64,000 bases of DNA from Mycobacterium paraense (lineage in GTDB: Bacteria > Actinomycetota > Actinomycetes > Mycobacteriales > Mycobacteriaceae), in assembly GCF_002101815.1 (NCBI RefSeq), contig NZ_LQPM01000023.1, positions 1-64,000 of the forward strand, written 5' to 3'. Every line of letters begins with the position of its first letter. Position 1 is the first letter of the stretch. The position numbers and the translations under genes are program-made. Shown piece by piece: positions 38,114 to 46,910 of the stretch. The notes under the pieces were generated by a model that saw only the letters and a list, made by a program, of their open reading frames with translations, did no database searches and was not told the origin of the DNA.

Positions 38114-38778
38114 CTCTTTGGGGTCTCCTGATCGCCGATCAGCAACCGCACGGCCAGGTCCAGCCGCTTGCTGACGTCGGTCGCCGAGGCCCGCCGGGTG
38201 AGCCACGCGAGCAGGTTCGACAGCCACACGTCGGAGATCACCCGCGCGATGTGGTACTGGTCCTCGGTCGGTTCGCCGTCGGCCATCGCCCGCGCGAACA
38301 TGCTGTCGATCAGCTTCTCGACCTGGTCGACCTCGCTGGCCGCCGAGGCGTCGGCGAACACGTAGGCGCGCGTCATCGCCTCGGTGAGCAGCGGATTGCG
38401 CTGCATCGCCCGGTTGAGCTTGCCGACCATGAAGTTCAGCCGCTGAAACGGCGTGCCGCCGGCGACCGAGGAGCGATCGGTCTTGGCGTCGATGCGGCTG
38501 AACTCCCGCCCGAGCGCCGACACCAGAAGATGCACCTTCGAGGGGAAATACCGGTACAGCGTGCCCACCGCCACGTCGGCGCGGTCGGCCACGGCGCGCA
38601 TCTGCACGGCCTCGTAGCCGCCCTTGGACGCGATGGCCATGGTGGCGTCCAGGATGCGCTTGCGACGCTCCCGCTGCGCCTCCGAGCCGAGCTCGGACTC
38701 AGCCAGTACCGCCACGTTCATGACCTCGCGCGGCTGCGAGTCGGGAACGCGGGCCGAACTCGGGTTGGCTGACGACAT
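38110..38778 (-). CDS. kstR: TetR-family cholesterol catabolism repressor KstR
   Basis: 222 residues if ATG 38778 is used, which follows AAAGGAG by 10 nt. An internal ATG at 38721 gives a shorter protein nearer the N-terminus first described for Rv3574. The TetR helix-turn-helix is VQMRAVADRADVAVGTLYRYF. The large helical domain binds a cholesterol-derived CoA thioester and releases DNA. An operator-like palindrome lies in the gap before fadE34, in line with autoregulation. Confidence 0.95.
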   Translation of the reverse strand: MSSANPSSARVPDSQPREVMNVAVLAESELGSEAQRERRKRILDATMAIASKGGYEAVQMRAVADRADVAVGTLYRYFPSKVHLLVSALGREFSRIDAKTDRSSVAGGTPFQRLNFMVGKLNRAMQRNPLLTEAMTRAYVFADASAASEVDQVEKLIDSMFARAMADGEPTEDQYHIARVISDVWLSNLLAWLTRRASATDVSKRLDLAVRLLIGDQETPKS

Positions 38779-38919
38779 TTGAGGAAAGGCTCCTTTTTCA
38801 GGTGGTTCGCTCCCAAACGATACGCATGCTGTGCGTAAATTTCCCACCTCCCCGCAGCAGGGACAACCACGTGTACTGCTGTAATGCCGTTCGACTTGAC
38901 GCTCGATCGCTGGCACTAT

Positions 38920-38933
38920 TAGAACACGTTCTA
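38920..38933. promoter_or_regulatory. KstR operator between kstR and fadE34
   Basis: TAGAACACGTTCTA has perfect 6-bp arms (TAGAAC/GTTCTA) and fits the KstR consensus with AAC-nn-GTT at its core. It can control both divergent genes. Confidence 0.85.
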
Positions 38934-38983
38934 GTGGGCTTAGCGCCGCTTAATCCCGAACCAGGCACCCGGAGGACTTGCAC

Positions 38984-41095
38984 GTGGTAGCGACCGTCAC
39001 CGACGAGCAGTTCGCCGCGCGTGCGCTGGTGCGCGACTGGGCGCGAAGCTCGTCTTCGAGCGAGGCGATACGCGCCGTCGAGCAGGGCAATCCCGACGCG
39101 TGGCGGCCCGTCTTCGCCGGCCTCGCCGACCTGGGGCTGTTCGGGGTGGCGATACCCGAGGACCGCGGCGGGGCGGGCGGCAGCATCGAGGACCTGTGCG
39201 CGATGGTCGAGGAAGCTGCCAAGGCGCTGATCGCCGGGCCGGTCGCGACGACCGCGCTGGCGACGCTCGTCGTCGACGATCCCGACCTGCTGGCCGCGCT
39301 GGCGTCCGGGGAGCGCTTCGCCGGGGTGGCGCTGGAAGGCGACGTTCGGCTGGACGGCGCGGCGGCACGCGCGTCAGGCACGCTGCCGTGGGTGCTGGGC
39401 GGCGCGGACGGCGCCGTCGTCCTGTTGCCCGCGGATGGGAAGTGGCTGCTCGTCGACACCGACGGCGAGGGCGTGCAGGTGGAGCCGCTGCGGGCCGCCG
39501 ACTTCTCCCGGCCGCTGGCCCGGGTGGTGCTGACCTCGGCGCCGGTCACCGTGATCGCCGAATCCGGACCGCGGGTCGAGGAATTGGCCGCCACCGTGCT
39601 GGCGGCCGAGGCCGCCGGCGTCACGCGGTGGTCTTTGGAGACCGCGGTCGCCTACGCCAAGGTGCGCGAGCAGTTCGGCAAGCCGATCGGCAGCTTCCAG
39701 GCTGTCAAGCACCTGTGCGCGGAGATGCTGTGCCGCGCCGAGCAGGCCGAGGTGGTCGCCGCGGACGCCGCGCGCGCCGCCGCCGATCCCGATGCGGAAC
39801 AGTTTTCCATCGCGGCCGCCCTGGCCGCGGGAATCGGCATCGCCGCCGTCAAGGCCAACGTCAAGGACTGCATCCAGGTGCTCGGCGGCATCGGCTGCAC
39901 CTGGGAGCACGACGCGCACCTGTACCTGCGCCGGGCCCACGCCATCGGCCGGTTTCTCGGGGGTGCCGAGCGCTGGTTGCGCCGCATCACCGCCCTGACC
40001 CAGGCGGGGGTGCGCCGCCGGCTGAGCATCGACCTCTCGGAGGTGGAGGGACTGCGCCCGGAGATCGCCGCGGCGGTCGCCGAGGTCGCCGCGCTGCCCG
40101 AAGCCGAACGCCAGGCCGCGCTGGCCGAGGCGGGGCTGCAGGCCCCGCACTGGCGACCGCCCTTCGGGCGCAACGCATCACCGGCCGAACAGCTGCTCAT
40201 CGATCAGGAGATGGCGGCGGCCGGCGTGGTGCGGCCGGACCTGGTGATCGGGTGGTGGGCGGCGCCGACGATTCTCGAGCACGGCACGCCCGAGCAGATC
40301 GAACAGTTCGTGCCGGCCACGCTGCGCGGCGAATTCCTTTGGTGCCAACTGTTTTCCGAGCCGGGCGCCGGGTCCGACCTGGCGTCGCTGCGGACCAAGG
40401 CGGTGCGGGGGGATGGCGGCTGGCTGCTGACGGGGCAGAAGGTGTGGACGTCCGCCGCGCACAAGGCGCGCTGGGGTGTGTGCCTGGCGCGCACCGATCC
40501 CGACGCCCCGAAACACAAGGGCATCACCTACTTCCTGGTGGACATGCGCTCGCCCGGCATCGAGATCCGGCCGCTGCGCGAGATCACCGGTGACTCGCTG
40601 TTCAACGAGGTCTTCCTGGACAACGTGTTCGTCCCCGACGACATGGTGGTCGGCACCGTGAACGACGGCTGGCGGCTGGCGCGGACCACGCTGGCCAACG
40701 AGCGGGTCGCGATGGCCACCGGCACCGCGCTGGGCAACCCGATGGAGGAGCTGCTGAGGGTGCTGGCGGAGATGGATCTCGATGCCGCGCAACAAGACCG
40801 GCTGGGACGGTTGATCGCCACCGCGCAGACGGGGGCGCTGCTCGACCAGCGCATCGCCCAGCTCGCCGTCGGCGGCCAGGACCCCGGCGCGCAGTCCAGC
40901 GTGCGCAAGCTGATCGGCGTCCGCTACCGGCAGGCGCTGGCCGAATACGCGATGGACGTCTCCGAGGGCGGCGGGCTCGTCCACAACCAGGCGGTCTTCG
41001 ATTTCCTCAACACCCGCTGCCTCACCATCGCCGGCGGCACCGAGCAGATCCTGCTGACCGTGGCCGCCGAGCGGCTTCTCGGCCTGCCGCGCTAA
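38984..41095 (+). CDS. fadE34: Two-domain acyl-CoA dehydrogenase FadE34
   Basis: 703 residues from GTG 38984, eight bases after GGAGG; a TTG at 38978 would add two residues. Two acyl-CoA dehydrogenase modules are fused: an N-terminal one (about 1-340; KVREQFGKPIGSFQAVKHL) and a C-terminal one (from about 375; FSEPGAGSDLASL and ending IAGGTEQILLTVAAERLLGLPR). FadE34 (ChsE3) of M. tuberculosis acts on a steroid side-chain CoA thioester with five carbons. It is divergent from kstR with a shared operator. Confidence 0.92.
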   Translation: MVATVTDEQFAARALVRDWARSSSSSEAIRAVEQGNPDAWRPVFAGLADLGLFGVAIPEDRGGAGGSIEDLCAMVEEAAKALIAGPVATTALATLVVDDPDLLAALASGERFAGVALEGDVRLDGAAARASGTLPWVLGGADGAVVLLPADGKWLLVDTDGEGVQVEPLRAADFSRPLARVVLTSAPVTVIAESGPRVEELAATVLAAEAAGVTRWSLETAVAYAKVREQFGKPIGSFQAVKHLCAEMLCRAEQAEVVAADAARAAADPDAEQFSIAAALAAGIGIAAVKANVKDCIQVLGGIGCTWEHDAHLYLRRAHAIGRFLGGAERWLRRITALTQAGVRRRLSIDLSEVEGLRPEIAAAVAEVAALPEAERQAALAEAGLQAPHWRPPFGRNASPAEQLLIDQEMAAAGVVRPDLVIGWWAAPTILEHGTPEQIEQFVPATLRGEFLWCQLFSEPGAGSDLASLRTKAVRGDGGWLLTGQKVWTSAAHKARWGVCLARTDPDAPKHKGITYFLVDMRSPGIEIRPLREITGDSLFNEVFLDNVFVPDDMVVGTVNDGWRLARTTLANERVAMATGTALGNPMEELLRVLAEMDLDAAQQDRLGRLIATAQTGALLDQRIAQLAVGGQDPGAQSSVRKLIGVRYRQALAEYAMDVSEGGGLVHNQAVFDFLNTRCLTIAGGTEQILLTVAAERLLGLPR

Positions 41096-41103
41096 TTCCC
41101 ATT

Positions 41104-41160
41104 TCGCCGAGCCTGTGATTCCGCAGGCCTTTACTCGAATTTTGTCTGCGGATTTACAGG
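41104..41160. repeat. 57-bp hairpin repeat, upstream copy
   Basis: 48 of 57 positions equal the downstream copy at 42078-42134. Within it CCTGTGATTCCGCAG (41112-41126) pairs with CTGCGGATTTACAGG (41146-41160) except for two positions, and the flanks can extend the stem to about 23 bp. It begins 8 bp after the fadE34 stop. Confidence 0.8.
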
Positions 41161-41198
41161 GTCGACGACCTGTCGGTGCCGTGGGCGATTATCAGCCC

Positions 41199-42074
41199 AT
41201 GGTCGGGGTGTTGATCGGTAGCGAAGCCGTTGCGGGGGGCGTCGTGACGCGCCACGAACTGCGACGCTGGTATGAGCCGATCTATCCGGGCGTCTATGCC
41301 GAACGAGGTCAACAACTTTCGCTGCGGCAAAGGACGGAAGGGGCATGGTTGTGGTCGCGGCGCAGGGCGATCGTGGCGGGTGTCGCGGCATCGGCTTTGC
41401 ATGGCGCCCGGTGGGTTGACGGGAATACCCCCATCGAGTTGGTCTGGCCCAACACGCGACCGCCGCGCGGGATAGTCGCGCGTGAGCAGTCGCTGGCGGA
41501 CGACGAAGTCGCCCGCATCGCGGGCTTGCCGGTCACCACTGTCGTACGAACGGCGTACGACATGGGGCGCTATTTGCCGCGCGGGCAGGCGATCGCGCGC
41601 CTCGACGCGTTGATGCGGGCGAAGCCGTTTTCGGCGGAGGGTGTGCTGCTGCTTGCCGAGCGATATCCGGCGGCCCGCGGGGTACGCCGGCTGCGGTCGG
41701 TTCTGCGTCTGGTCGACGGCGGCGCGGCCTCGCCGAAGGAGACCTGGCTGCGGCTCCTATTGATCGGCGCCGGCTTGCCCATGCCGACCACCCAGATACC
41801 GGTGGTGGAGGGCTACTGTGCGCTGGCCATGCTCGACATGGGCTGGCCCGAGTTCGGCGTGGCTGCCGAGTACGACGGCGACCAACACCGCACCGATCGG
41901 CGTCAGTTCGCGAAGGACCACTGGCGGCTGCGGAAGCTCGGAGAAATGGGCTGGATCGTGATTCGAGTGATCGCCGAGGACAAGCCCGCGGAGGTCGTCG
42001 AGCGGGCGAGGCGGGCGCTGCTGGCCCGAGGCTGGCGACCCGGGGGAACGGCCATCATCCCGTTGGCGGGATGA
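41199..42074 (+). CDS. AbiEi-like / DUF559 endonuclease-domain protein
   Basis: 291 residues from ATG 41199; a GTG at 41115 is in frame but lies inside the repeat. The N-terminal half (VVTRHELRRWYEPIYPGVYA) looks like the winged-helix domain of AbiEi-type regulators. The C-terminal part carries the Vsr/DUF559 nuclease pattern AEYDGDQHRTD...DHWRLRKLGEMGWIVIRV, with an acidic residue, a DxH-like element and the Gly-Trp strand. It may be a DNA nuclease or a degenerate toxin/antitoxin. Not recalled at this locus in M. tuberculosis; it is bracketed by two hairpin repeats, a sign of recent acquisition. Confidence 0.72.
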   Translation: MVGVLIGSEAVAGGVVTRHELRRWYEPIYPGVYAERGQQLSLRQRTEGAWLWSRRRAIVAGVAASALHGARWVDGNTPIELVWPNTRPPRGIVAREQSLADDEVARIAGLPVTTVVRTAYDMGRYLPRGQAIARLDALMRAKPFSAEGVLLLAERYPAARGVRRLRSVLRLVDGGAASPKETWLRLLLIGAGLPMPTTQIPVVEGYCALAMLDMGWPEFGVAAEYDGDQHRTDRRQFAKDHWRLRKLGEMGWIVIRVIAEDKPAEVVERARRALLARGWRPGGTAIIPLAG

Positions 42075-42077
42075 CCC

Positions 42078-42134
42078 TCGCCGAGCCTGAAATCCGGCAG
42101 GCCTGCACTCGCACTTTGTCTGCGGATTTACCGG
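42078..42134. repeat. 57-bp hairpin repeat, downstream copy
   Basis: Direct repeat of 41104-41160, starting three bases after the stop of the nuclease-like gene. It has the same two-arm structure with a less perfect stem. Confidence 0.8.
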
Positions 42135-42152
42135 CTCGGTGCGCAGAACGGC

Positions 42153-42686
42153 CTAGGAGAACGTGGTCTGCGCGCAGGTGCTGGGCGAGGTGATGTTGAC
42201 GCCGCCGTAGACCACCTGGATGTGGGTGCAGGCGATCACGCTGATGTCGGTCTTCGGCTGGCCGGTCTGCCAGTCGGTCGAGTCGATGCGCCCATTGGTC
42301 TGGTATTTGTCCGGCGGTCCCTCGCCGAAGTACACGGTGGTGATCTCGTCGGACCCCATCGCCTTGTGCACCCTCTCGAATTGGCCGTTGGCGTGGGTGT
42401 CCAGGTAGGCCAGCCGGTTTGGCGAGCGAACCTCGGTCGTTTGGCGCGCCCACAGCCCCGGCGGGAAGCCCGTCACGCCGTCGGGCGTGAGCATGTCGGC
42501 CCCCGCGGTGAAGTTGCAGAAGCCGCCCGACTTGAAGCAATCGAGGGTCATGTGCGTCTGCAGCTGGTTGGGTCCGTCCAGCGGAAACAGGGTGGTGGCG
42601 GTGTTGCTCGCCGCCGCAGCGACCGGGCTGGGCAGCAGGGCGAGCGCCGCTCCGACGACCGCAAACCCCGGCAATAGCCGCTTCAT
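42153..42686 (-). CDS. Secreted protein of unknown function (Rv3572-like)
   Basis: 177 residues with a signal peptide (RLLPGFAVVGAALALLPSPVAAA). The mature protein has four cysteines (LDCFKSGGFC, IACTH, STCAQ) that can form two disulfides. I recognise no catalytic motif. It lies after kshB on the same strand, 28 bp away, and may be cotranscribed with it. Position matches Rv3572. Confidence 0.82.
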   Translation of the reverse strand: MKRLLPGFAVVGAALALLPSPVAAAASNTATTLFPLDGPNQLQTHMTLDCFKSGGFCNFTAGADMLTPDGVTGFPPGLWARQTTEVRSPNRLAYLDTHANGQFERVHKAMGSDEITTVYFGEGPPDKYQTNGRIDSTDWQTGQPKTDISVIACTHIQVVYGGVNITSPSTCAQTTFS

Positions 42687-42714
42687 CGGCGCCCCCTTTC
42701 GGTTCGCTACGCGA

Positions 42715-43797
42715 CTACTCGTCGTAGGTGACTTCTACCGAATCAGATTCCGGGCGAGATTGACAGGCCAAAATCAGGCCTTCGTCGAGATCCTGCTGCT
42801 CCAGGACGTCGTTGACCTCCATGTCGACCTTGCCGCTGCGCAGGGTGCAGGCGCATGCCCCGCAGTGGCCCTCCCGGCAGGAGAACGGCGCGTCCAGACC
42901 CTTCGCGAGCAGCACGTCGAGCAGCTTGGCGTTGCGTGGCCACGACACGGTGTGCGTTTCGCCGTCCAGCTCCACCACGGCCGTGGCCGGCGGCTGGTCG
43001 CCTTCGGCGGTGTCCTCGACCTTCACCGCCGCGAACGGGTCCGACTCCAGCGACTTGAACACCTCGATGTGCACCTGCGCGGCGGGCACCCCCAGCCCGT
43101 CCAGCGCGACCCGCGCCGCTTCCATGAAAGGCCCGGGGCCGCAGATGAACACGGGCCGGTCGGTGAACGGCGACGCGAGCTTCGCCAGGGCGGTCGCGCT
43201 GGGCAGCCCCTGCAGCGATTCCAGCCAGTGCAGCACGGTGAGCCGGTCGGGATACTTCGCGGACAGCTCGCGCAGCGCGTCGGCGAAGATCACCGAACGG
43301 TCGTCGCGGTTGGCGTAGAGCAGCGTCACCTGGCCGCTGCCCTCGGCGAGCGCCGACTTGCAGATCGACATGATCGGCGTGATCCCGCTGCCGGCCGCCA
43401 TCAGCAGGAAGTCGTCGTCGAGCGTCTTGGGCACGAAGTTGCCCGACGGCGCCAGCACGTGGATGCGCATGCCCGCGTGGGCGTGCTCGCACAACCAGTT
43501 CGACGCGTAGCCGTCCGCGGTCCGCTTCACCGTGACGGTCAGCGCGTCATCGGTGAACGGCGAGCTGCACAGCGAGTAGCACCGCGCCACCGAGCCGGTG
43601 CGCTCGCTGGGCACGCGCAAGGTCAGGAACTGACCGGGGGCGTACCGGAGCCGCTCCGGCGGGATGTCCGGATCGCCCGGGGCGTCCGGCACGGTGAAGA
43701 CCAGCGATCGCGCCTCGTCGGTTTCGGCGACGACCTCGGCGATCTGCAGTTCCAGGACGTGGTCGCCGAGCGGCTCGTCGGGAATCGCTTCCGTCAA
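42715..43797 (-). CDS. kshB: 3-ketosteroid 9-alpha-hydroxylase reductase subunit KshB
   Basis: 360 residues. The FAD domain has RCYSLCSSP, the NAD domain has AAGSGITPIMS, and the C-terminal plant-type ferredoxin domain has the CREGHCGACACTL cluster with the last ligand in LILACQ. It feeds electrons from NADH to KshA. The start is TTG 43797, chosen because it gives the N-terminus of Rv3571 (TEAI..DEPLGDHVLELQI); AGGAAGGG lies upstream. A KstR box is 27 bp before the start. Confidence 0.93.
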   Translation of the reverse strand: MTEAIPDEPLGDHVLELQIAEVVAETDEARSLVFTVPDAPGDPDIPPERLRYAPGQFLTLRVPSERTGSVARCYSLCSSPFTDDALTVTVKRTADGYASNWLCEHAHAGMRIHVLAPSGNFVPKTLDDDFLLMAAGSGITPIMSICKSALAEGSGQVTLLYANRDDRSVIFADALRELSAKYPDRLTVLHWLESLQGLPSATALAKLASPFTDRPVFICGPGPFMEAARVALDGLGVPAAQVHIEVFKSLESDPFAAVKVEDTAEGDQPPATAVVELDGETHTVSWPRNAKLLDVLLAKGLDAPFSCREGHCGACACTLRSGKVDMEVNDVLEQQDLDEGLILACQSRPESDSVEVTYDE

Positions 43798-43823
43798 GAC
43801 CCGTCCCTTCCTCTGTTGGCAAC

Positions 43824-43837
43824 TAGAACATGTTATA
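43824..43837. promoter_or_regulatory. KstR operator upstream of kshB
   Basis: TAGAACATGTTATA keeps the AAC-nn-GTT core of the KstR box. It lies 27 bp from the kshB start on the minus strand. Confidence 0.8.
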
Positions 43838-43891
43838 GAAAACCGGATTCGTATCGCTACCAGCCGCAGGAATACCCTGCTCGACACAAAT

Positions 43892-43905
43892 CGGAACGTG
43901 TTCTA
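43892..43905. promoter_or_regulatory. KstR operator upstream of hsaA
   Basis: CGGAACGTGTTCTA keeps the AAC-nn-GTT core with one weaker arm. It is 40 bp upstream of hsaA. Confidence 0.78.
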
Positions 43906-43945
43906 GTCTTCTGGTAAGTCCGCACTCCCGGGGAGGCAAACTTAC

Positions 43946-45130
43946 GTGACGTCCATTCAACAGCGCGATGCGCAGTCGGTGTTGGCTGGGATCGACGATC
44001 TACTTCCGCAGATCCGGGAGCGCGCCCAGGCCACGGAGGACCTGCGCAGGCTGCCCGACCAGACCGTTCAGGACCTCGAGGACGTCGGGTTCTTCACCCT
44101 TTTGCAGCCCGAGCAGTGGGGTGGGCTGCAGTGCGACCCCACGCTGTTCTACGAGGCCGTCCGCCGGCTGGCCAGCGCCTGCGGGTCCACCGGGTGGGTG
44201 AGCTCGATCATCGGCGTGCACAACTGGCACCTGGCGCTGTTCGACCAGCAGGCCCAGGAGGACGTCTGGAGCGACGACCCGAAGACCCGCATCTCGTCGT
44301 CGTACGCCCCGATGGGCGCCGGTGTGGTGACCGACGGGGGCTACCTGGTGAACGGCTCGTGGAACTGGTCGTCGGGCTGCGACCACGCGTCGTGGACGTT
44401 CGTGGGCGGCCCGGTCATCAAGGACGGCCGGCCGGTCGACTTCGGCAGCTTCCTCATCCCCCGCAGCGAGTACCGCATCGACGACGTGTGGCACGTCGTC
44501 GGCCTGCGCGGCACCGGCAGCAACACGCTGGTGGTCAAGGACGTCTTCGTGCCCCGGCACCGGTTCCTGTCCTACAAGGCGATGAACGACGGCACCGCGG
44601 GCGGCTACGAGACCAACACCGCCCCGGTGTACAAGATGCCGTGGGGCACCATGCATCCCACCACCATCTCGGCGCCGATCGTCGGCATGGCCTACGGCGC
44701 GTACGACGCGCACGTGGAGCACCAGGGCAAGCGGGTGCGCGCGGCGTTCGCCGGCGAGAAGGCCAAGGACGACCCGTTCGCCAAGGTCCGCATCGCCGAG
44801 GCGGCCAGCGACATCGACGCCGCGTGGCGGCAGCTGAGCGGCAACGTCGCCGACGAGTACGCGCTGCTGTCCGCCGGCAAGGAGATCCCGTTCGAGCTGC
44901 GCGCCCGCGCCCGGCGCGACCAGGTGCGCGCCACCGGCCGCTCGATCTCCGCGATCGACCGGTTGTTCGAGGCGTCCGGCGCCACCGCCCTGGGCAACGA
45001 CCAACCGGTGCAACGGTTCTGGCGCGACGCGCACGCCGGGCGGGTGCACGCGGCCAACGACCCCGAGCGCGCCTACGTGATCTTCGGGAACAACGAGTTC
45101 GGGTTGCCGCCTGGCGACACGATGGTATGA
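43946..45130 (+). CDS. hsaA: 3-HSA hydroxylase, oxygenase component HsaA
   Basis: 394 residues from GTG 43946, preceded by GGGGAGG. It hydroxylates 3-HSA (the secosteroid phenol) with reduced flavin supplied by HsaB. An acyl-CoA dehydrogenase-like fold, visible in GFFTLLQPEQWGGLQ and CGSTGWVSSIIGVHNWH. It is the first gene of the hsaA-hsaD-hsaC-hsaB cluster, with a KstR box upstream. The stop overlaps hsaD by 4 nt (ATGA). Confidence 0.95.
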   Translation: MTSIQQRDAQSVLAGIDDLLPQIRERAQATEDLRRLPDQTVQDLEDVGFFTLLQPEQWGGLQCDPTLFYEAVRRLASACGSTGWVSSIIGVHNWHLALFDQQAQEDVWSDDPKTRISSSYAPMGAGVVTDGGYLVNGSWNWSSGCDHASWTFVGGPVIKDGRPVDFGSFLIPRSEYRIDDVWHVVGLRGTGSNTLVVKDVFVPRHRFLSYKAMNDGTAGGYETNTAPVYKMPWGTMHPTTISAPIVGMAYGAYDAHVEHQGKRVRAAFAGEKAKDDPFAKVRIAEAASDIDAAWRQLSGNVADEYALLSAGKEIPFELRARARRDQVRATGRSISAIDRLFEASGATALGNDQPVQRFWRDAHAGRVHAANDPERAYVIFGNNEFGLPPGDTMV

Positions 45131-46002
45131 CGGCCACCGAGGAACTCACGTTCGAGTCCACCTCGCGGTTCGTAGAGGTCGACGTCGACGGGCCGCTCAA
45201 GCTGCACTACCACGAGGCGGGGGCCGGCAACGACCAGACCGTGGTGCTGTTGCACGGCGGCGGCCCCGGCGCGTCGAGCTGGACGAACTTCTCGCGCAAC
45301 ATCGCGGTGCTGGCGGAGCGGTTCCACGTGCTGGCCGTCGACCAGCCCGGCTATGGACATTCCGACAAACGCGCGGAGCACGGCCAGTTCAACCGCTACG
45401 CCGCGCGGGCGCTCAACGGGCTCTTCGACCAGCTGGGCCTGGGACGCGTTCCGCTGGTGGGCAATTCGCTCGGCGGGGGCACCGCGGTCCGTTTCGCCCT
45501 GGACTACCCCGACCGGGCCGGCAAGCTCGTGCTGATGGGCCCGGGCGGGCTGAGCGTCAACCTGTTCGCGCCGGACCCGACCGAGGGTGTCAAGCGGCTG
45601 GGCAAGTTCTCCATGGAGCCGACCCGCGAGAACCTCGAGGCCTTCCTGCGGGTCATGGTCTACGACCAGAAGCTGATCACCGACGAGCTGATCGATCAGC
45701 GCTTCGCGTTGGCCAGCACCCCCGAATCGCTGACGGCGACCCGGGCGATGGGAATGTCGTTCTCAGGGGCCGACTTTGAGCTCGGCATGATGTGGCGCGA
45801 GGTGTACAAGCTGCGCCAGCCGGTGCTGCTGATCTGGGGGCGTGAGGACCGGGTCAACCCGCTGGACGGGGCGCTGGTCGCGCTGAAGACCATTCCACGT
45901 GCGCAGCTGCACGTCTTCGGGCAATGTGGGCATTGGGCGCAGGTGGAGAAGTTCGACGAGTTCAACAAGCTCACCGTTGATTTCCTGGGAGGCGCGCGAT
46001 GA
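45127..46002 (+). CDS. hsaD: Meta-cleavage product hydrolase HsaD
   Basis: 291 residues. Catalytic Ser114 is in GNSLGGG and His269 in CGHWAQVEKF, in the same places as the M. tuberculosis enzyme. It cuts the meta-cleavage product 4,9-DSHA into HHD and DOHNAA. Coupled to hsaA and hsaC by 4-nt overlaps. Confidence 0.96.
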   Translation: MTATEELTFESTSRFVEVDVDGPLKLHYHEAGAGNDQTVVLLHGGGPGASSWTNFSRNIAVLAERFHVLAVDQPGYGHSDKRAEHGQFNRYAARALNGLFDQLGLGRVPLVGNSLGGGTAVRFALDYPDRAGKLVLMGPGGLSVNLFAPDPTEGVKRLGKFSMEPTRENLEAFLRVMVYDQKLITDELIDQRFALASTPESLTATRAMGMSFSGADFELGMMWREVYKLRQPVLLIWGREDRVNPLDGALVALKTIPRAQLHVFGQCGHWAQVEKFDEFNKLTVDFLGGAR

Positions 46003-46901
46003 GTATCCGGTCTCTGGGCTATCTGCGCATCGAGGCCACCGACATGGCGGCCTGGCGCGAGTACGGCCTGAAGGTGCTCGGCATGGTCGAAGGCAAGGGC
46101 AGCACCGAGGGTGCGCTCTATTTGCGGATGGACGACTTCCCGGCCCGGCTGGTCATCGTGCCCGGCGAGCGCGATCAGCTGAGCGAGGCCGGCTGGGAAT
46201 GCGCGAACGCCGAAGGCCTGCAAGAGATCCGGAACCGGCTCGACGTGGAGGGCACGCCCTACAAGGAGGCCACCGCGGCCGAGCTGGCGGATCGCCGGGT
46301 GGACGAGATGATCCGGTTCTCCGACCCGTCGGGCAACTGTCTCGAGGTCTTCCACGGCGCCGCCCTGGAACACCGCCGGGTGGTCAGCCCGTACGGACAC
46401 CGGTTTGTCACCGGTGAGCAGGGCCTGGGGCACGTGGTGCTGACCACCCGCGACGACGACGAGACGCTGCACTTCTACCGCGACGTGCTCGGTTTCAAGC
46501 TGCGCGACTCGATGCGCCTGCCGCCGCAGGTGGTGGGGCGGCCCGCCGACGGGGCGCCGGTGTGGCTGCGGTTCTTGGGCTGCAACCCGCGTCATCACAG
46601 CCTCGCCTTCATGCCCGGACAGACTCCCAGCGGCATCGTGCACCTGATGGTCGAGGTCGAAGAGGCCGACGACGTCGGCCTGTGCCTGGACCGCGCGCTG
46701 CGCCGCAAGGTGCCGATGTCGGCCACGCTGGGCCGCCACGTCAACGACCTGATGCTGTCCTTCTACATGAAGACGCCCGGCGGGTTCGACGTCGAGTTCG
46801 GTTGTGAGGGCAGGAAAGTCGAGGACCACGATTGGATCGCCCGGGAAAGCACCGCGGTGAGCCTGTGGGGCCACGACTTCACGGTCGGCTTCCGCAGCTA
46901 A
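45999..46901 (+). CDS. hsaC: Iron-dependent extradiol dioxygenase HsaC
   Basis: 300 residues. The Fe(II) ligands are His145 (GLGHVVLTT), His215 (IVHLMVEV) and Glu266 (GFDVEFGCE), exactly as in the M. tuberculosis protein. It performs meta-cleavage of catechol 3,4-DHSA. Two glyoxalase-like modules are present. Coupled to hsaD by a 4-nt overlap; hsaB follows after 9 nt. Confidence 0.96.
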   Translation: MSIRSLGYLRIEATDMAAWREYGLKVLGMVEGKGSTEGALYLRMDDFPARLVIVPGERDQLSEAGWECANAEGLQEIRNRLDVEGTPYKEATAAELADRRVDEMIRFSDPSGNCLEVFHGAALEHRRVVSPYGHRFVTGEQGLGHVVLTTRDDDETLHFYRDVLGFKLRDSMRLPPQVVGRPADGAPVWLRFLGCNPRHHSLAFMPGQTPSGIVHLMVEVEEADDVGLCLDRALRRKVPMSATLGRHVNDLMLSFYMKTPGGFDVEFGCEGRKVEDHDWIARESTAVSLWGHDFTVGFRS

Positions 46902-46910
46902 CCTGAGACG

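Noticed and set aside
43798..43945. A small gene in the kshB-hsaA gap
   Set aside because: The gap is explained by two operator sites and ribosome-binding sites; short frames there have no start signal or conserved motif.
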